From Methylobacterium sp. J-088 (GTDB lineage: Bacteria > Pseudomonadota > Alphaproteobacteria > Rhizobiales > Beijerinckiaceae): 64,000 bases of DNA. Where the stretch lies: the NCBI RefSeq assembly GCF_022829295.1, contig NZ_JAKSYH010000194.1, forward strand, positions 1 to 64,000. Direction: 5' to 3'. The notes under the pieces were generated by a model, which saw only the letters and a program-made list of their open reading frames with translations, did not search any database and was not told the DNA's origin. The translations under genes were made by a program, and so were the position numbers. Below are positions 17,567 through 26,350 of the stretch, one piece after another (the stretch's first letter is position 1; each line of letters begins with the position of its first letter).

Positions 17567-19843
17567 TCACCGGACCTCGACGAAGCCGCCGGGCGCACGG
17601 CTGCCCTCGGCCATCGCCCGCGCCCTGTCGAGGGGGCCGGCCGAGGCGCGGTCGTCGGGCTTGCGGGCGCCCTTCTGGGCGTCGCCTGCGCCGGCGGGCA
17701 CACGCTCGACCGTGCGGAACAGCCCGTTCAGGCCGTTGATCACCTCGAAGGAGCGGCGCGAAAGCTTGCCGTAGGCGCTGGCATTGGGATCGATCGGCGC
17801 GGTGGGACCACCGGAGGCCTGCTGCTGGGCGGCACGGGGGCTTTCCTTCAGCCCCGGCAGGGGCTTGATCTCGATACCCTGGTGGGCCGGCTCCATCACG
17901 TCGTGCCAGGTCTGGGCCGGGAGCGAGCCGCCGGTCAGCTTGTTGGTCGAGGTGTGGTCGTCGTTGCCGAACCAGACGGCGCCGACGTAATTGCCGGTGT
18001 AGCCCACGAACCACGCGTCCCGGTAGGCGTTCGTGGTGCCGGACTTGCCCGCGACCTTCACGCCCTCGAGCTGCGCCCGCTTGCCGGTGCCCTCCTCGAC
18101 CACTTTGTTCAGCATGAAGTTCATGTCGGCCACGACCTGGGGCGCGAGCACCCGCTCGGGTGCCTCGTCGGCGTGGCGGTAGATCACCTCGCCGGAGGAG
18201 TTCTTCACCTCCATGGCGGCGTAGGGCTTTGCGCGGAAGCCGCCATTGGCGAACACCGCGTAGCCCGCGGCTTGGTCGATCACCGTCACCTCGTCCGAGC
18301 CGATCGGCATCGAGACCGTATCGATCAGGTTCGAGGTGATGCCCATCTTGTGGGCGAGGTCGATGATCTTGGTGCGGCCGGCCTTGGCGGCCTTGGCTTC
18401 GTGGGTGATGCCCATCCCCTTGCCGAGCGCGATCGAGATCTTGATCGGGATCGTGTTGATCGACTTCGCCACCGCGAGCCACATCGGCACGCGGCCGGCA
18501 TAGGAGCGGCCGTAGTTCTGCGGGCACCAGTTGCCGATGCAGACCGGGCTGTCGACCACCACCGTTTCGGGCTTGAACAGGCCCGAATTGAGCGCGGCCG
18601 AGTAGACGTAGGGCTTGAACGACGAGCCGGGCTGGCGCAGCGCGTCGGTGGCGCGGTTGAACTGGCTCTCGCCGTAATCGGCGCCGCCCACCATGGCGCG
18701 CAGAGCGCCATCAGGATCGAGGATCACCATGGCGGCCTCGTCGACATCCATGGCGTCGCCGGACTTGCGCAGGGTGTCGGCCACCACCTCGTCGGCCCGC
18801 TTCTGGATCGCGAGGTCGAGCGGCGTCTTCACCGTCAGCACGCGGTCGTTGCGCAGCTTGCCGGCGTCGGCCATGCCCTTGATCTCGCCGAAGGCCCAGT
18901 CGAGGTAGTAGTCGGCTGTGATGTCGCGGGTTCGGGTGACCGGCGTCGCCGGGTTGCGCAAAGCCGTCTGGATCTGCCCCTCGGTGACGAAGCCCGCCTC
19001 CACCATGTTGTGCAGCACGTCCGCCGCCCGGGCGCGGGCGGCGGGCAGGTTGACGTGCGGCGCGTACTTGGTCGGCGCCTTGAACAGGCCCGCCAGCATG
19101 GCGGCCTCGGCGAGGCTGATGTCCTTGAGCGGCTTGCCGAAATAGTAATCCGCCGCCGCCACGGCGCCGAAAGTGCCGCCGCCCATATAGGCGCGGTCGA
19201 GGTAGAGCTTCAGGATCTCGTTCTTGGTGAGATGACTCTCCAGCCAAAGTGCGAGGAAGGCCTCGTTGATCTTGCGCTCGAGGGAACGCTCGTTCGTCAA
19301 AAAAAGATTCTTGGCGAGCTGCTGGGTGATGGACGAGCCGCCCTGCGTGCCGTTGCCGCCCTTCGAGTTGTTGACCAGCGCCCGCAGGGTGCCGATCGGG
19401 TCGATGCCCCAGTGCTCGTAGAAGCGCCGATCCTCGGTCGAGACCAGCGCCTTGATCATGATGTCGGGAAACTCGTCGAGCTTGAGCGAGTCGTCGTGCT
19501 TGATGCCGCGCCGACCGACCTCGGTGCCGTAGCGGTCGAGGAAGGTGACCGCGAGATCCTGCTGCTTCAGCCAGTTCTCGCTGGTGAGCTGGAAGGCAGG
19601 CTGCGCGAACGCCAGCATCAGCACGGCGCCGCCGGTGCCGATGGTGACGCCCTCGCTGGTGAGATCCAGCACGGCGCGCTTCCAGCCGCGCACGGCGAAG
19701 CGGCCCATGACCCGCCTGAAGCGCTCATAGGCTTCGCCAGTCGACCGGCCGCTGTCGTACAGGCTGGCGTTGACCCAGGCGTCGAAGGCGAGGGCGGCCC
19801 GTTCCAGGCGAACCTTGATCTCGGTGAGCGTCGGCAGGCGCAC
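17567..19843 (-). CDS. class A penicillin-binding protein (1A family)
   Basis: This bifunctional peptidoglycan synthase of about 758 residues has a membrane helix near 60-80. The GT51 glycosyltransferase carries catalytic Glu in STEDRRFYEHWGIDP (about residue 137) and GGSSITQQLAKNLFL. The transpeptidase has S-x-x-K in PGSSFKPYVY (about residue 407), S-x-N in AKSINTIP and KSGTTNAYRD. The C-terminal tail is Pro/Ala-rich. The start is uncertain: I used the GTG at 19843, just before LPTLTEIKVRLERAALAF; upstream frame extensions look non-coding. Confidence 0.9.
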   Translation of the reverse strand: MRLPTLTEIKVRLERAALAFDAWVNASLYDSGRSTGEAYERFRRVMGRFAVRGWKRAVLDLTSEGVTIGTGGAVLMLAFAQPAFQLTSENWLKQQDLAVTFLDRYGTEVGRRGIKHDDSLKLDEFPDIMIKALVSTEDRRFYEHWGIDPIGTLRALVNNSKGGNGTQGGSSITQQLAKNLFLTNERSLERKINEAFLALWLESHLTKNEILKLYLDRAYMGGGTFGAVAAADYYFGKPLKDISLAEAAMLAGLFKAPTKYAPHVNLPAARARAADVLHNMVEAGFVTEGQIQTALRNPATPVTRTRDITADYYLDWAFGEIKGMADAGKLRNDRVLTVKTPLDLAIQKRADEVVADTLRKSGDAMDVDEAAMVILDPDGALRAMVGGADYGESQFNRATDALRQPGSSFKPYVYSAALNSGLFKPETVVVDSPVCIGNWCPQNYGRSYAGRVPMWLAVAKSINTIPIKISIALGKGMGITHEAKAAKAGRTKIIDLAHKMGITSNLIDTVSMPIGSDEVTVIDQAAGYAVFANGGFRAKPYAAMEVKNSSGEVIYRHADEAPERVLAPQVVADMNFMLNKVVEEGTGKRAQLEGVKVAGKSGTTNAYRDAWFVGYTGNYVGAVWFGNDDHTSTNKLTGGSLPAQTWHDVMEPAHQGIEIKPLPGLKESPRAAQQQASGGPTAPIDPNASAYGKLSRRSFEVINGLNGLFRTVERVPAGAGDAQKGARKPDDRASAGPLDRARAMAEGSRAPGGFVEVR

Positions 19844-20115
19844 GATGTCGAACCCGGCTTGTCGAGCGCCTCTGCGGCGGGGCGTGGAGCGTCTGAACCG
19901 CAGACACGGGAGCTGCGGCCGGGCCACCGCACGGCATCCTCCTCCATAGCAGGATCCGGAACCGCGGGCGAGGCTCTGCGCAGTCTCGCGAATCGCCGCG
20001 GACGCGCTTGGGCATAACGCGCGGGGACCTGACCCAATCGCAGGATTGCGGCCACGCTTGCTCCGCCGCCCCGGCTCGGGCAGAGAGACGCCCTTCCGAT
20101 CGAGAGACCACATCG

Positions 20116-20607
20116 ATGCCCAAGCCCGAGGCGGTGCGCCACGGGGCGGCCGAGCCGTTCTGGCGCACCAAGACGCTCGAAGCCATGACCCCAGCCGAGT
20201 GGGAGAGCCTGTGCGACGGCTGTGGCCGGTGCTGCCTCCTGAAGCTCGAGGATGAGGACACGGGCGAGGTCCACCACACCGATATCGGCTGCACGCTGCT
20301 CGACGGTCTGACCTGCCGGTGCCGCGACTATGTCCGCCGCCAGAAGCGGGTGCCCGATTGCGTCCGGCTGACGCCCGAGGCGGTGCGGGCCATCGCTTGG
20401 CTGCCGCAGACCTGTGCCTACCGCCTCTTGCGGGACGGGGAGCCGCTCTATCCCTGGCACCCGCTGATCTCGGGTCGGGCCGCGAGCGTACACGAGGCCG
20501 GCATCTCGGTGCGCGGCCGTCTGTCCGGCAACGAGGAGGAGTTTTCGGAAGAGGAATACCCGGACCGGATCGTGGACTGGCCGGCACTCGATCCGCAGGC
20601 GGGCTGA
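20116..20607 (+). CDS. YcgN-family cysteine cluster protein (UPF0260)
   Basis: The 163-residue protein has the conserved cysteine cluster WESLCDGCGRCCLLKLEDEDTG and CTLLDGLTCRCRDY, followed by VPDCVRLTPE and WLPQTCAYRLL. This pattern defines UPF0260/YkgJ-like proteins, thought to bind a metal or Fe-S cluster; no reaction is established. The ATG at 20116 is preferred because the in-frame TTG at 20008 adds a low-complexity leader. It is divergent from the penicillin-binding protein gene, with about 270 bases between. Confidence 0.88.
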   Translation: MPKPEAVRHGAAEPFWRTKTLEAMTPAEWESLCDGCGRCCLLKLEDEDTGEVHHTDIGCTLLDGLTCRCRDYVRRQKRVPDCVRLTPEAVRAIAWLPQTCAYRLLRDGEPLYPWHPLISGRAASVHEAGISVRGRLSGNEEEFSEEEYPDRIVDWPALDPQAG

Positions 20608-20617
20608 AAAGTCCTGG

Positions 20618-20720
20618 ATTCGAAAGGTCGAGACCTTTCGCGGGTCCAGGGCAGAGCCCGGGAATCCGTCAGGACTTCGCCCTGACAACCCACCAAAGGG
20701 CTGAAGCCCTTCGGAAACCC
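20618..20720. repeat. four-hairpin intergenic repeat, copy 2
   Basis: Four short palindromes follow each other: GAAAGGTCGAGACCTTTC, TCCAGGGCAGAGCCCGGGA, TCAGGACTTCGCCCTGA and AAAGGGCTGAAGCCCTT. The same four, in the same order but inverted, make up 33099-33204. It lies between the stops of ycgN and the NrsF-type gene and could also help end transcription from both sides. Confidence 0.75.
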
Positions 20721-20731
20721 GGGATCCCGGA

Positions 20732-21415
20732 TCAGACAGGCTCCGTGCGCGATGACGGGGCGAGCAGCCGTCCCCCGGCCAGGCCGTTCACCGCGATCAC
20801 GATGGCGACCGCCGCCGCATGCATCAGGAGATCCGTCGCGGTGGCGTCATGCGGGTGGACCGGCATCAGCAGAGCCGCCGCAGCCGCCGACACGGCGAGG
20901 CCGCCGAGCGCCGCCGTCAGGTTCGGCCGCAGCGGGCAGGCGCGGCGCAGCATCGTCACGATCAGCACCGACAGCGGCACCGAGGCGCAGATCAGGAAGC
21001 TGAAGCAGTCCGCGACCGTATGGGCCCCCGGGAGGTCGGTTCCGGGGGCGATCCACTCCCGCAGGCAGCCCAACCCGCTGGCACCGATCCAGAGGGCGAG
21101 GGGCGGCAGCGGCAGCAGCGCCCACCGGCCCGAGCGGCCCGGAACGCTCGTGGCGAAGGCCGCGTAGGCCGCGGTGATCGCCGTCAGCACGGCGCCGATG
21201 GCCGCCAGGGCGAGATCCGGCACGTGCATGCGCAGCATGAAGCCCGTCATGCCGGCCTCGGCCACCAGCAGCAGCCCGGCCAGCAGCGCCGCGCCGAGCC
21301 ACACAGCCGTGCGGATCCCCGGCGCCGGCAGCGGCCGGACCGGCTCCAGCTCGCCGGCCAGTGCCTCGACGAGCCGGTCGTGACGGGTGGCTTCGCAGCC
21401 GGCACGCTCAGCCAT
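20732..21415 (-). CDS. NrsF-type (DUF1109) anti-sigma factor
   Basis: The 227-residue protein begins with a short hydrophilic segment (RHDRLVEALAGELEPVRPLP) and then six hydrophobic segments, the architecture of NrsF/DUF1109 anti-sigma factors. These hold an ECF sigma factor at the membrane and release it on metal or oxidative stress. Its ATG overlaps the TGA of the ECF sigma gene (TGATG), so the two proteins are translationally coupled. It ends just before the four-hairpin repeat. Confidence 0.85.
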   Translation of the reverse strand: MAERAGCEATRHDRLVEALAGELEPVRPLPAPGIRTAVWLGAALLAGLLLVAEAGMTGFMLRMHVPDLALAAIGAVLTAITAAYAAFATSVPGRSGRWALLPLPPLALWIGASGLGCLREWIAPGTDLPGAHTVADCFSFLICASVPLSVLIVTMLRRACPLRPNLTAALGGLAVSAAAAALLMPVHPHDATATDLLMHAAAVAIVIAVNGLAGGRLLAPSSRTEPV

Positions 21416-22086
21416 CACTCCGCCTCCCGCGTCAGGCTGGTCCGGAGCGCCTTCAGCGCCCGATGCAGATTGACCTTCAATGCGCCCTTGCTGCGGCCGG
21501 TGAGCGCCGCGGCCTCGTCGAGCGACAACTCGCGCAGGCCGAGCTGCTCGACCGCCTGCCGCTGCCCATCGGGCAGGGACGCCACCGCGCGGGCGAGCGC
21601 TGCGGCACGGTCCCGCGCCTCGAGGCTCTGGCCGGGCGCCGGGCCGGGATCGACCTCGGCCTCGTAGGCGAGGGGATCGTTGACCTCCCGGGGGCGGCGG
21701 CCCGACCGGCGCAGCCGATCGATCGCCCGCCGCTGCGTGATGGCCCGCAGCCAGGGCATGAACGGACGGGCGGGATCGTAGCTCGCCCGCGCCCGGTGGA
21801 CGGTCATCAGCGTGTCCTGCACGACGTCGTCCACCGCCTCGCCGCGGACGCCCTGCGACCGGGCGATCGCCGAGACGACGGGCAGGCAGGCCTTCAGCAG
21901 CGCGCGATAGGCAGCGGCATCGCCGCGTTGCGCCGACGCCATCAGACCCGCGAGTTCCTCTTCGAGCACCATCCGGGCCCCGCCGCCGTTCCGCCCCCTG
22001 GCTCGTGCCGCATCTTGCCCGGCCTCGGAGCCCGGCGCCAGCGACCAGCCGCACGTTGCGAGCCCGGCCTGCACGGCGAGGATCAT
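21415..22086 (-). CDS. ECF-family sigma factor (NrsF partner)
   Basis: The 223-residue protein has region 2 (AVDDVVQDTLMTVHRARASYDPARPFMPWLRAITQRRAIDRLRR) and region 4 (LPDGQRQAVEQLGLRELSLDEAAALTGRSKGALKVNLHRALKALR). These fit ECF factors controlled by NrsF-like anti-sigmas. I kept the ATG at 22086 because it overlaps the upstream stop (ATGA); an internal ATG at 21972 would remove an Ala/Gly-rich leader of 38 residues. It is the middle gene of the DUF1223-sigma-NrsF operon. Confidence 0.88.
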   Translation of the reverse strand: MILAVQAGLATCGWSLAPGSEAGQDAARARGRNGGGARMVLEEELAGLMASAQRGDAAAYRALLKACLPVVSAIARSQGVRGEAVDDVVQDTLMTVHRARASYDPARPFMPWLRAITQRRAIDRLRRSGRRPREVNDPLAYEAEVDPGPAPGQSLEARDRAAALARAVASLPDGQRQAVEQLGLRELSLDEAAALTGRSKGALKVNLHRALKALRTSLTREAE

Positions 22087-22796
22087 CGCAGCGCCTCCCG
22101 CTGCACCCCATCCTGATCGAGGCGGGCGGCAGCGAGGATGCGCCCGTCCTCCGCCTGGAGCAGAGCGGCCGCCGCCTCGCCCTCCGGACGCGCCGCCGCG
22201 AAGGTCGCAGCGCCCCCGGACCAGCGGCCGAGATCGCGGATCGCGCGGACGACGTTGGCCTGCTCCAGGGTGCGCCCTGCATTCTCGCCGCGCAGTACCC
22301 GGGTGGTGTGGCTCGGATCGAACCCGACCAGCACCACCTTCGCGGCGCCGTTCCCGGTGCCGACCCGTACGACCAGTTGATCGCCTTCGCGGGTCAGAGC
22401 CAGCGGGATGCCGGGTCCGGCCGCCCGGGCCCGCGCGATGGCGCCGCGCACAGCCGCCTCGTCGGATCCGACGAGGCCGACCGTTCCGTCGATCACGGCC
22501 TGCGGCGTGTAGGTGGGCCCGCCGAGCCGGGCCGCATAGGCCTCCTGCCGCGCGGTCGCGGCCGGCAGCGCGTAGGGGTCACGCCAATTCAGATGGTTCC
22601 AGTAGGTGACGTGGAACGCCAGCGGCAGGATTGCGGCGCCTTCATGCGCGAGGCGCCCGATCAGCGCCTCTGCGGGCGGGCAGGAGGAGCAGCTCTGCGA
22701 GGTGAAGAGCTCGACGACGACGGGGCGTTCTGCGGCCGCGGCCGGGCCGAGGGCGGCACCGAGGAGGGCGAGGGCGATCGAGACGACAGGGCGCAT
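22083..22796 (-). CDS. DUF1223 thioredoxin-like periplasmic protein
   Basis: The 237-residue protein has a signal peptide (MRPVVSIALALLGAALGPAAAAE) and then VVVELFTSQSCSSCPPAEALI, the C-S-S-C thioredoxin-type motif that defines DUF1223. FHVTYWNHLNWRDPYA and TYTPQAVIDG are further family marks. It should be a periplasmic thiol-disulphide protein. As first gene of an operon with an ECF sigma factor and its membrane anti-sigma, it may repair or sense the redox damage that the sigma factor answers. Confidence 0.85.
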   Translation of the reverse strand: MRPVVSIALALLGAALGPAAAAERPVVVELFTSQSCSSCPPAEALIGRLAHEGAAILPLAFHVTYWNHLNWRDPYALPAATARQEAYAARLGGPTYTPQAVIDGTVGLVGSDEAAVRGAIARARAAGPGIPLALTREGDQLVVRVGTGNGAAKVVLVGFDPSHTTRVLRGENAGRTLEQANVVRAIRDLGRWSGGAATFAAARPEGEAAAALLQAEDGRILAAARLDQDGVQREALR

Positions 22797-22864
22797 GGAC
22801 GAGATTCCTGCGCGCCGGTGGATCGATCCGGCGCACCTTTCCCTTCGCCCCGCGGCGGCGGCGG

Positions 22865-23701
22865 TTACCCCGGGTCCGACCCGTCGAGTTCGAACGCGTC
22901 CACGTCGCGCAGCAGCGCCACGAAGGCTTCAGCCCCATGCGCCAGGGCCGCGCGCCCGGCCTCCGCAGTGCCGAGGCGCGCGTCGCCGATGGCGCCGGAA
23001 GGATGAAGGTCGCCCGCCTTCCAGGCGAAGGCCGCGGGTCGGCCGGCACGCAGATGGGTGAAATCGCGGACCATCGCGCGCGTCCGCGGCGGGAAATCGG
23101 CGATCCGGTCGGTCCGCACGAGGTCCGGCCGCAGCGCCAGCATCAACGCGGTCTCGACCCCGCCGGCATGGATGCCGTGGGCGATCTCACCGGCCGGAAA
23201 CAGGCCCTCCGGGTAGCCGAACCGCGCCCAGGCGGTCGTCACCGCCACCATCCTGTGCCGGGCGCGCAGCTCGGCCGCCGCGAGATCGATGATCGCGCTG
23301 TTGCCGCCGTGGCTCGAAACCATCACGAGCTTGCGACAGCCAGCCCGGTGGAGGGCGGTGCCGATCCCCGTCCAGGCGGCCAGCGCCGTCCCGGTGTCCA
23401 GCGAGAGCGTGCCCGGAAAGGCATCGTGCTCGTCGGACTTGCCGATCGCCTGCACGGGCAAAATCAGCACGTCGAGATCAGCCGGTGCGCACGCGCACAC
23501 GCCAGCGAGGTAGCCCTCCGCGATGATCGTATCGGTCGCGAGCGGCAGATGCGGGCCGTGCTGCTCGATGGCGGCCACCGGCAGCACCGCAATGGCACGC
23601 CGCATGTCGCGGCTCGCCAGGTCATCCGTGGTGAAGTCGGACCAGAGCCGCGCCGCCATGCCTGCCGGGACCTCCGCCTGCGCCGGGCGGCGACAGGTCA
23701 C
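22865..23701 (-). CDS. creatininase-family amidohydrolase
   Basis: The 278-residue protein has the metal-binding pattern of creatininase relatives: VAAIEQHGPHLPLATDT, KSDEHDAFPGTLSL, VSSHGGNSAIIDLAAAEL and HGIHAGGVETALMLAL. Relatives open cyclic amides (creatinine, dihydropyrimidine-like rings) or act in cofactor maturation; no neighbour tells which. The start could also be Met15 (23659), which removes a leader outside the conserved domain. It sits alone between the DUF1223 operon and cheZ. Confidence 0.85.
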   Translation of the reverse strand: MTCRRPAQAEVPAGMAARLWSDFTTDDLASRDMRRAIAVLPVAAIEQHGPHLPLATDTIIAEGYLAGVCACAPADLDVLILPVQAIGKSDEHDAFPGTLSLDTGTALAAWTGIGTALHRAGCRKLVMVSSHGGNSAIIDLAAAELRARHRMVAVTTAWARFGYPEGLFPAGEIAHGIHAGGVETALMLALRPDLVRTDRIADFPPRTRAMVRDFTHLRAGRPAAFAWKAGDLHPSGAIGDARLGTAEAGRAALAHGAEAFVALLRDVDAFELDGSDPG

Positions 23702-23757
23702 CGGCCCCTCTAGACGGTGCGGGGCCGGCGAGTCGACAGGCCGCCGAGTGAATCGAC

Positions 23758-24291
23758 TCAGCCGAACAGCGCGTCGATATCGTCCTGGGACGGCACGGCT
23801 CCGTCGGCCTGGGGGCCGTTGAGCATCAGATCCTCGGCCCGGGCCCGGCGGGTACGCTCGGCCGGGTCCGTGGACGCGGTGTCGCGCGCCTTCACGGCGC
23901 CTACGAACCGGGCCAGGCGCTGCTCGAACAGCCGCAGCGATTCGACGACCTTGGCGATCCGCTGCCCGGTGATGTCCTGGAACGCGCAGGCCTCGAAGAT
24001 CGTGTTGATGCGCTCTTCGACCGCCTCGCGGTAGCCCGGCCCGTCGGGCAGGCCGAGCATGGCTTCGGCGGCTTCCATGATCGTGTTGGTGGCGCCGGCC
24101 GTCGCCACGACGACGCTGCCGAGCTCCTCGTGCGCCATGGGGATCCGATCGCGACTCATCTCGTTCGCGCGGAGGGCCCCGATCTCCTCGCGGAGATGGG
24201 AGATGTACTCGGCGATCTCGCTCAACTCGGCGATGACGGCCTGCGGTTCCCGGAACCGCACTTCGGACTGCCGGGGGACGGCTAACGACAT
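23758..24291 (-). CDS. cheZ: CheZ chemotaxis phosphatase
   Basis: CheZ removes the phosphate from CheY-P to end the motor signal. The 177-residue protein is helical with the catalytic segment ACAFQDITGQRIAKVVESL, which keeps the Asp and Gln of the CheZ active site. Its C-terminal SQDDIDALFG is the conserved CheY-binding tail. GGAG precedes the ATG at 24291. It lies 111 bases downstream of cheY on the same strand, as expected for a working pair. Confidence 0.9.
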   Translation of the reverse strand: MSLAVPRQSEVRFREPQAVIAELSEIAEYISHLREEIGALRANEMSRDRIPMAHEELGSVVVATAGATNTIMEAAEAMLGLPDGPGYREAVEERINTIFEACAFQDITGQRIAKVVESLRLFEQRLARFVGAVKARDTASTDPAERTRRARAEDLMLNGPQADGAVPSQDDIDALFG

Positions 24292-24402
24292 GCTGTTCTC
24301 CTGAGATCGGCCTCCGTCCGGACCATCCGCGCCGTGTACGGGCGTCTTCCGAAGGATCGGGGAGCCGGGCGGACGGCGCGGGGCGCGTGTCATCGATCTC
24401 AA

Positions 24403-24786
24403 TCAGCTGCCGCAGACGGCTTCGATCTTCGATTTCAGGGTGGCGGCGTTGAACGGCTTGACGATGTAGTTGTTCACGCCGGCCTTCTTGGCGGCGATGA
24501 CGTTCTCGGTCTTCGATTCGGCCGTCACCATGATGAACGGCGTCGTGCGAAGATTTTCGTCGGCGCGCACGTGCCGGAGCAGCTCGTACCCCGTCATCGG
24601 CTCCATGTTCCAGTCCGAGATCACAAGGCCGTACTTGCGGTCCTTGAGACGGGCCAGTGCCTCGGTACCGTCAGAAGCGTCATCAACCTCTTCGAAGCCG
24701 AGCTGCTTCAGAAGATTTCGAATAATGCGGACCATCGTCTGATAATCGTCGACAACGAGGATCGGCATGCTCAAGTCGAGAGCCAT
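24403..24786 (-). CDS. cheY: CheY chemotaxis response regulator
   Basis: The 127-residue single receiver has all key residues: the acidic pair in ILVVDDYQTM, phospho-Asp in LVISDWNMEPMTGYELL, Thr in IMVTAESK and Lys in YIVKPFNAATL. Phospho-CheY binds the flagellar switch protein FliM. Similarity to classic CheY and the adjacent cheZ support chemotaxis rather than a general receiver. An inner Met7 is a possible start, but the longer form is the family norm. Confidence 0.93.
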   Translation of the reverse strand: MALDLSMPILVVDDYQTMVRIIRNLLKQLGFEEVDDASDGTEALARLKDRKYGLVISDWNMEPMTGYELLRHVRADENLRTTPFIMVTAESKTENVIAAKKAGVNNYIVKPFNAATLKSKIEAVCGS

Positions 24787-25077
24787 CGAACCACTACTCC
24801 GTAATTGCCCGGCGGGAGGCCGCGGCGGCTCCCGGAAAGATTAACGCTTCGCTATGGCTGCAATTTAGCTGCGCCGCACGTGATTTTGAATAGGGCCTGC
24901 GCATTGCGAAGCCGTTAATTGCAGCCGGCGGCGCATGGCATACCAAAGTGTTGCACCGCGGCATCCGCCCCTCGCTTGACCCTCCGGGCGCCTTTCGGCA
25001 GGGTCCGGTCGCGTCGGCCCCATGCGGGCATGACCTGCGATCCGAACCCGACCTTTCGCGTATCCGACCCCGACACA

Positions 25078-26064
25078 ATGGCCTCAGGCGACGAGACGGC
25101 GGCGCGGTCCTTCACCATCGGCCGTCCTGACGCGCCGGTTCCGCCGGACCTTGCGGGGGCCGTGGCGGCGATCGGCAATTTCGACGGCGTCCATCTCGGC
25201 CATCGCGTCCTCGTGGAGAGCGTGCGGGCGGCGGCTCGGGACGCCGGCCGGCCGGCCGTCGTGCTGACCTTCGAGCCGCATCCGCGGGCCTATTTCACCC
25301 CCGACGCGCCGATGTTCCGCCTCACCAGCCTGGCCGCCAAGGAGGTCGTGTTCGCGCGCCTCGGGCTCGACGGGCTGATCGTGCGCCGGTTCGACGGGGC
25401 GCTTGCCGCCACGGGGGCGCACGCCTTCGTGATCGACTTCCTGAAGGGATCGCTCGGCCTGTCCGGCGTGGTGGTCGGCCACGATTTTCATTTCGGCCGT
25501 GGCCGTGAGGGCACACCCGCGGTCCTGGCCGATCTGTGCCGGGAGGCGGGCCTGAGCTGCCGCATCGTGGCGCCGGTCGCCCTCGGCGACGAGGCAGACC
25601 CGGTCTCATCGAGCGCGATCCGCGCGGCGCTCGCCGCGGGGGACATCGCCCGGGCCAACGCCCTGCTGGGCTACCGCTGGTTCGTGCTGGGCCCCGTCCG
25701 CCACGGCGACAAGCGCGGCCGGCAGCTCGGCTTCCCCACCGCCAACGTGATGGTGCCCGATTGCGGTCTCGCGCATGGGATCTACGCGGTGCGGGTGCGC
25801 ATGGCATCGGGCCGGTTCCGCGATGGTGTCGCTAGCTACGGCCGCCGCCCGACCTTCGACGATGGGGCGCCGCTCCTCGAGACCTACCTGTTCGATTTCT
25901 CCGGCGATCTCTACGGCCAGGAGATCGCCGTGGAGTTTGTGGGCTATATCCGCGGGGAGGAGCGGTTCGCCAGCGCCGAGGCGCTGGTCGAACGGATGCA
26001 CATCGACGCCGACGCGGCGCGATCCCTGCTGGCGCGCGATGCAACCCGGTCGATGCTGGACTGA
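25078..26064 (+). CDS. ribF: bifunctional riboflavin kinase/FAD synthetase
   Basis: RibF phosphorylates riboflavin to FMN and adenylates FMN to FAD. The 328-residue protein has the nucleotidyltransferase domain first (AAIGNFDGVHLGHRVLV, VGHDFHFGRGREGT, VSSSAIRAALAAGD). The riboflavin kinase domain follows (GDKRGRQLGFPTANV, GIYAVRVRM, ETYLFDFSGDLYG). The ATG at 25078 gives the usual length; an ATG at 25030 is also possible. Neither has a strong ribosome site. The upstream gap shared with cheY shows a 10-bp inverted repeat (GGCTGCAATT/AATTGCAGCC, 24856-24926) but no FMN riboswitch. Confidence 0.93.
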   Translation: MASGDETAARSFTIGRPDAPVPPDLAGAVAAIGNFDGVHLGHRVLVESVRAAARDAGRPAVVLTFEPHPRAYFTPDAPMFRLTSLAAKEVVFARLGLDGLIVRRFDGALAATGAHAFVIDFLKGSLGLSGVVVGHDFHFGRGREGTPAVLADLCREAGLSCRIVAPVALGDEADPVSSSAIRAALAAGDIARANALLGYRWFVLGPVRHGDKRGRQLGFPTANVMVPDCGLAHGIYAVRVRMASGRFRDGVASYGRRPTFDDGAPLLETYLFDFSGDLYGQEIAVEFVGYIRGEERFASAEALVERMHIDADAARSLLARDATRSMLD

Positions 26065-26128
26065 GGTCCCGGGGGGATCGCCGGCCGCGCCGATCGTGTA
26101 GAAAGGCGGCATCAAGCAGGAGGCGGAC

Positions 26129-26347
26129 GTGCTGGGTCGTTACGAGCGCGCGAACAACGGCGAAGCGGTGGTCGAGTACGGCGACGGCACCATGCGGGTG
26201 ATCAAGCCCGGCAGCTTCGTGCGTTGCGCGGTGACCGGCGAGCCGATTCCCCTCGATGGGTTGCGCTACTGGAGTGCGCTGCGCCAGGAAGCCTATTCCT
26301 CCCCCGAGGCGATCCTGAAGCGGTTGAAGGAGACCGGCCGGCCCTGA
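26129..26347 (+). CDS. DUF2093 small protein
   Basis: The 72-residue protein matches DUF2093: VVEYGDGTMRVIKPGSFVRCAVTGEPIPLDGLRYWSALRQEAY. It starts with GTG at 26129, preceded by AGGAGG six bases upstream. It has no signal or membrane segment. Function is unknown; it is a small alphaproteobacterial family often near envelope genes. It ends four bases before the convergent lpxK stop. Confidence 0.85.
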   Translation: MLGRYERANNGEAVVEYGDGTMRVIKPGSFVRCAVTGEPIPLDGLRYWSALRQEAYSSPEAILKRLKETGRP

Positions 26348-26350
26348 TCG

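Noticed and set aside
24787..25077. FMN riboswitch before ribF
   Set aside because: The conserved RFN-element sequence blocks are not present; only a 10-bp inverted repeat is seen.
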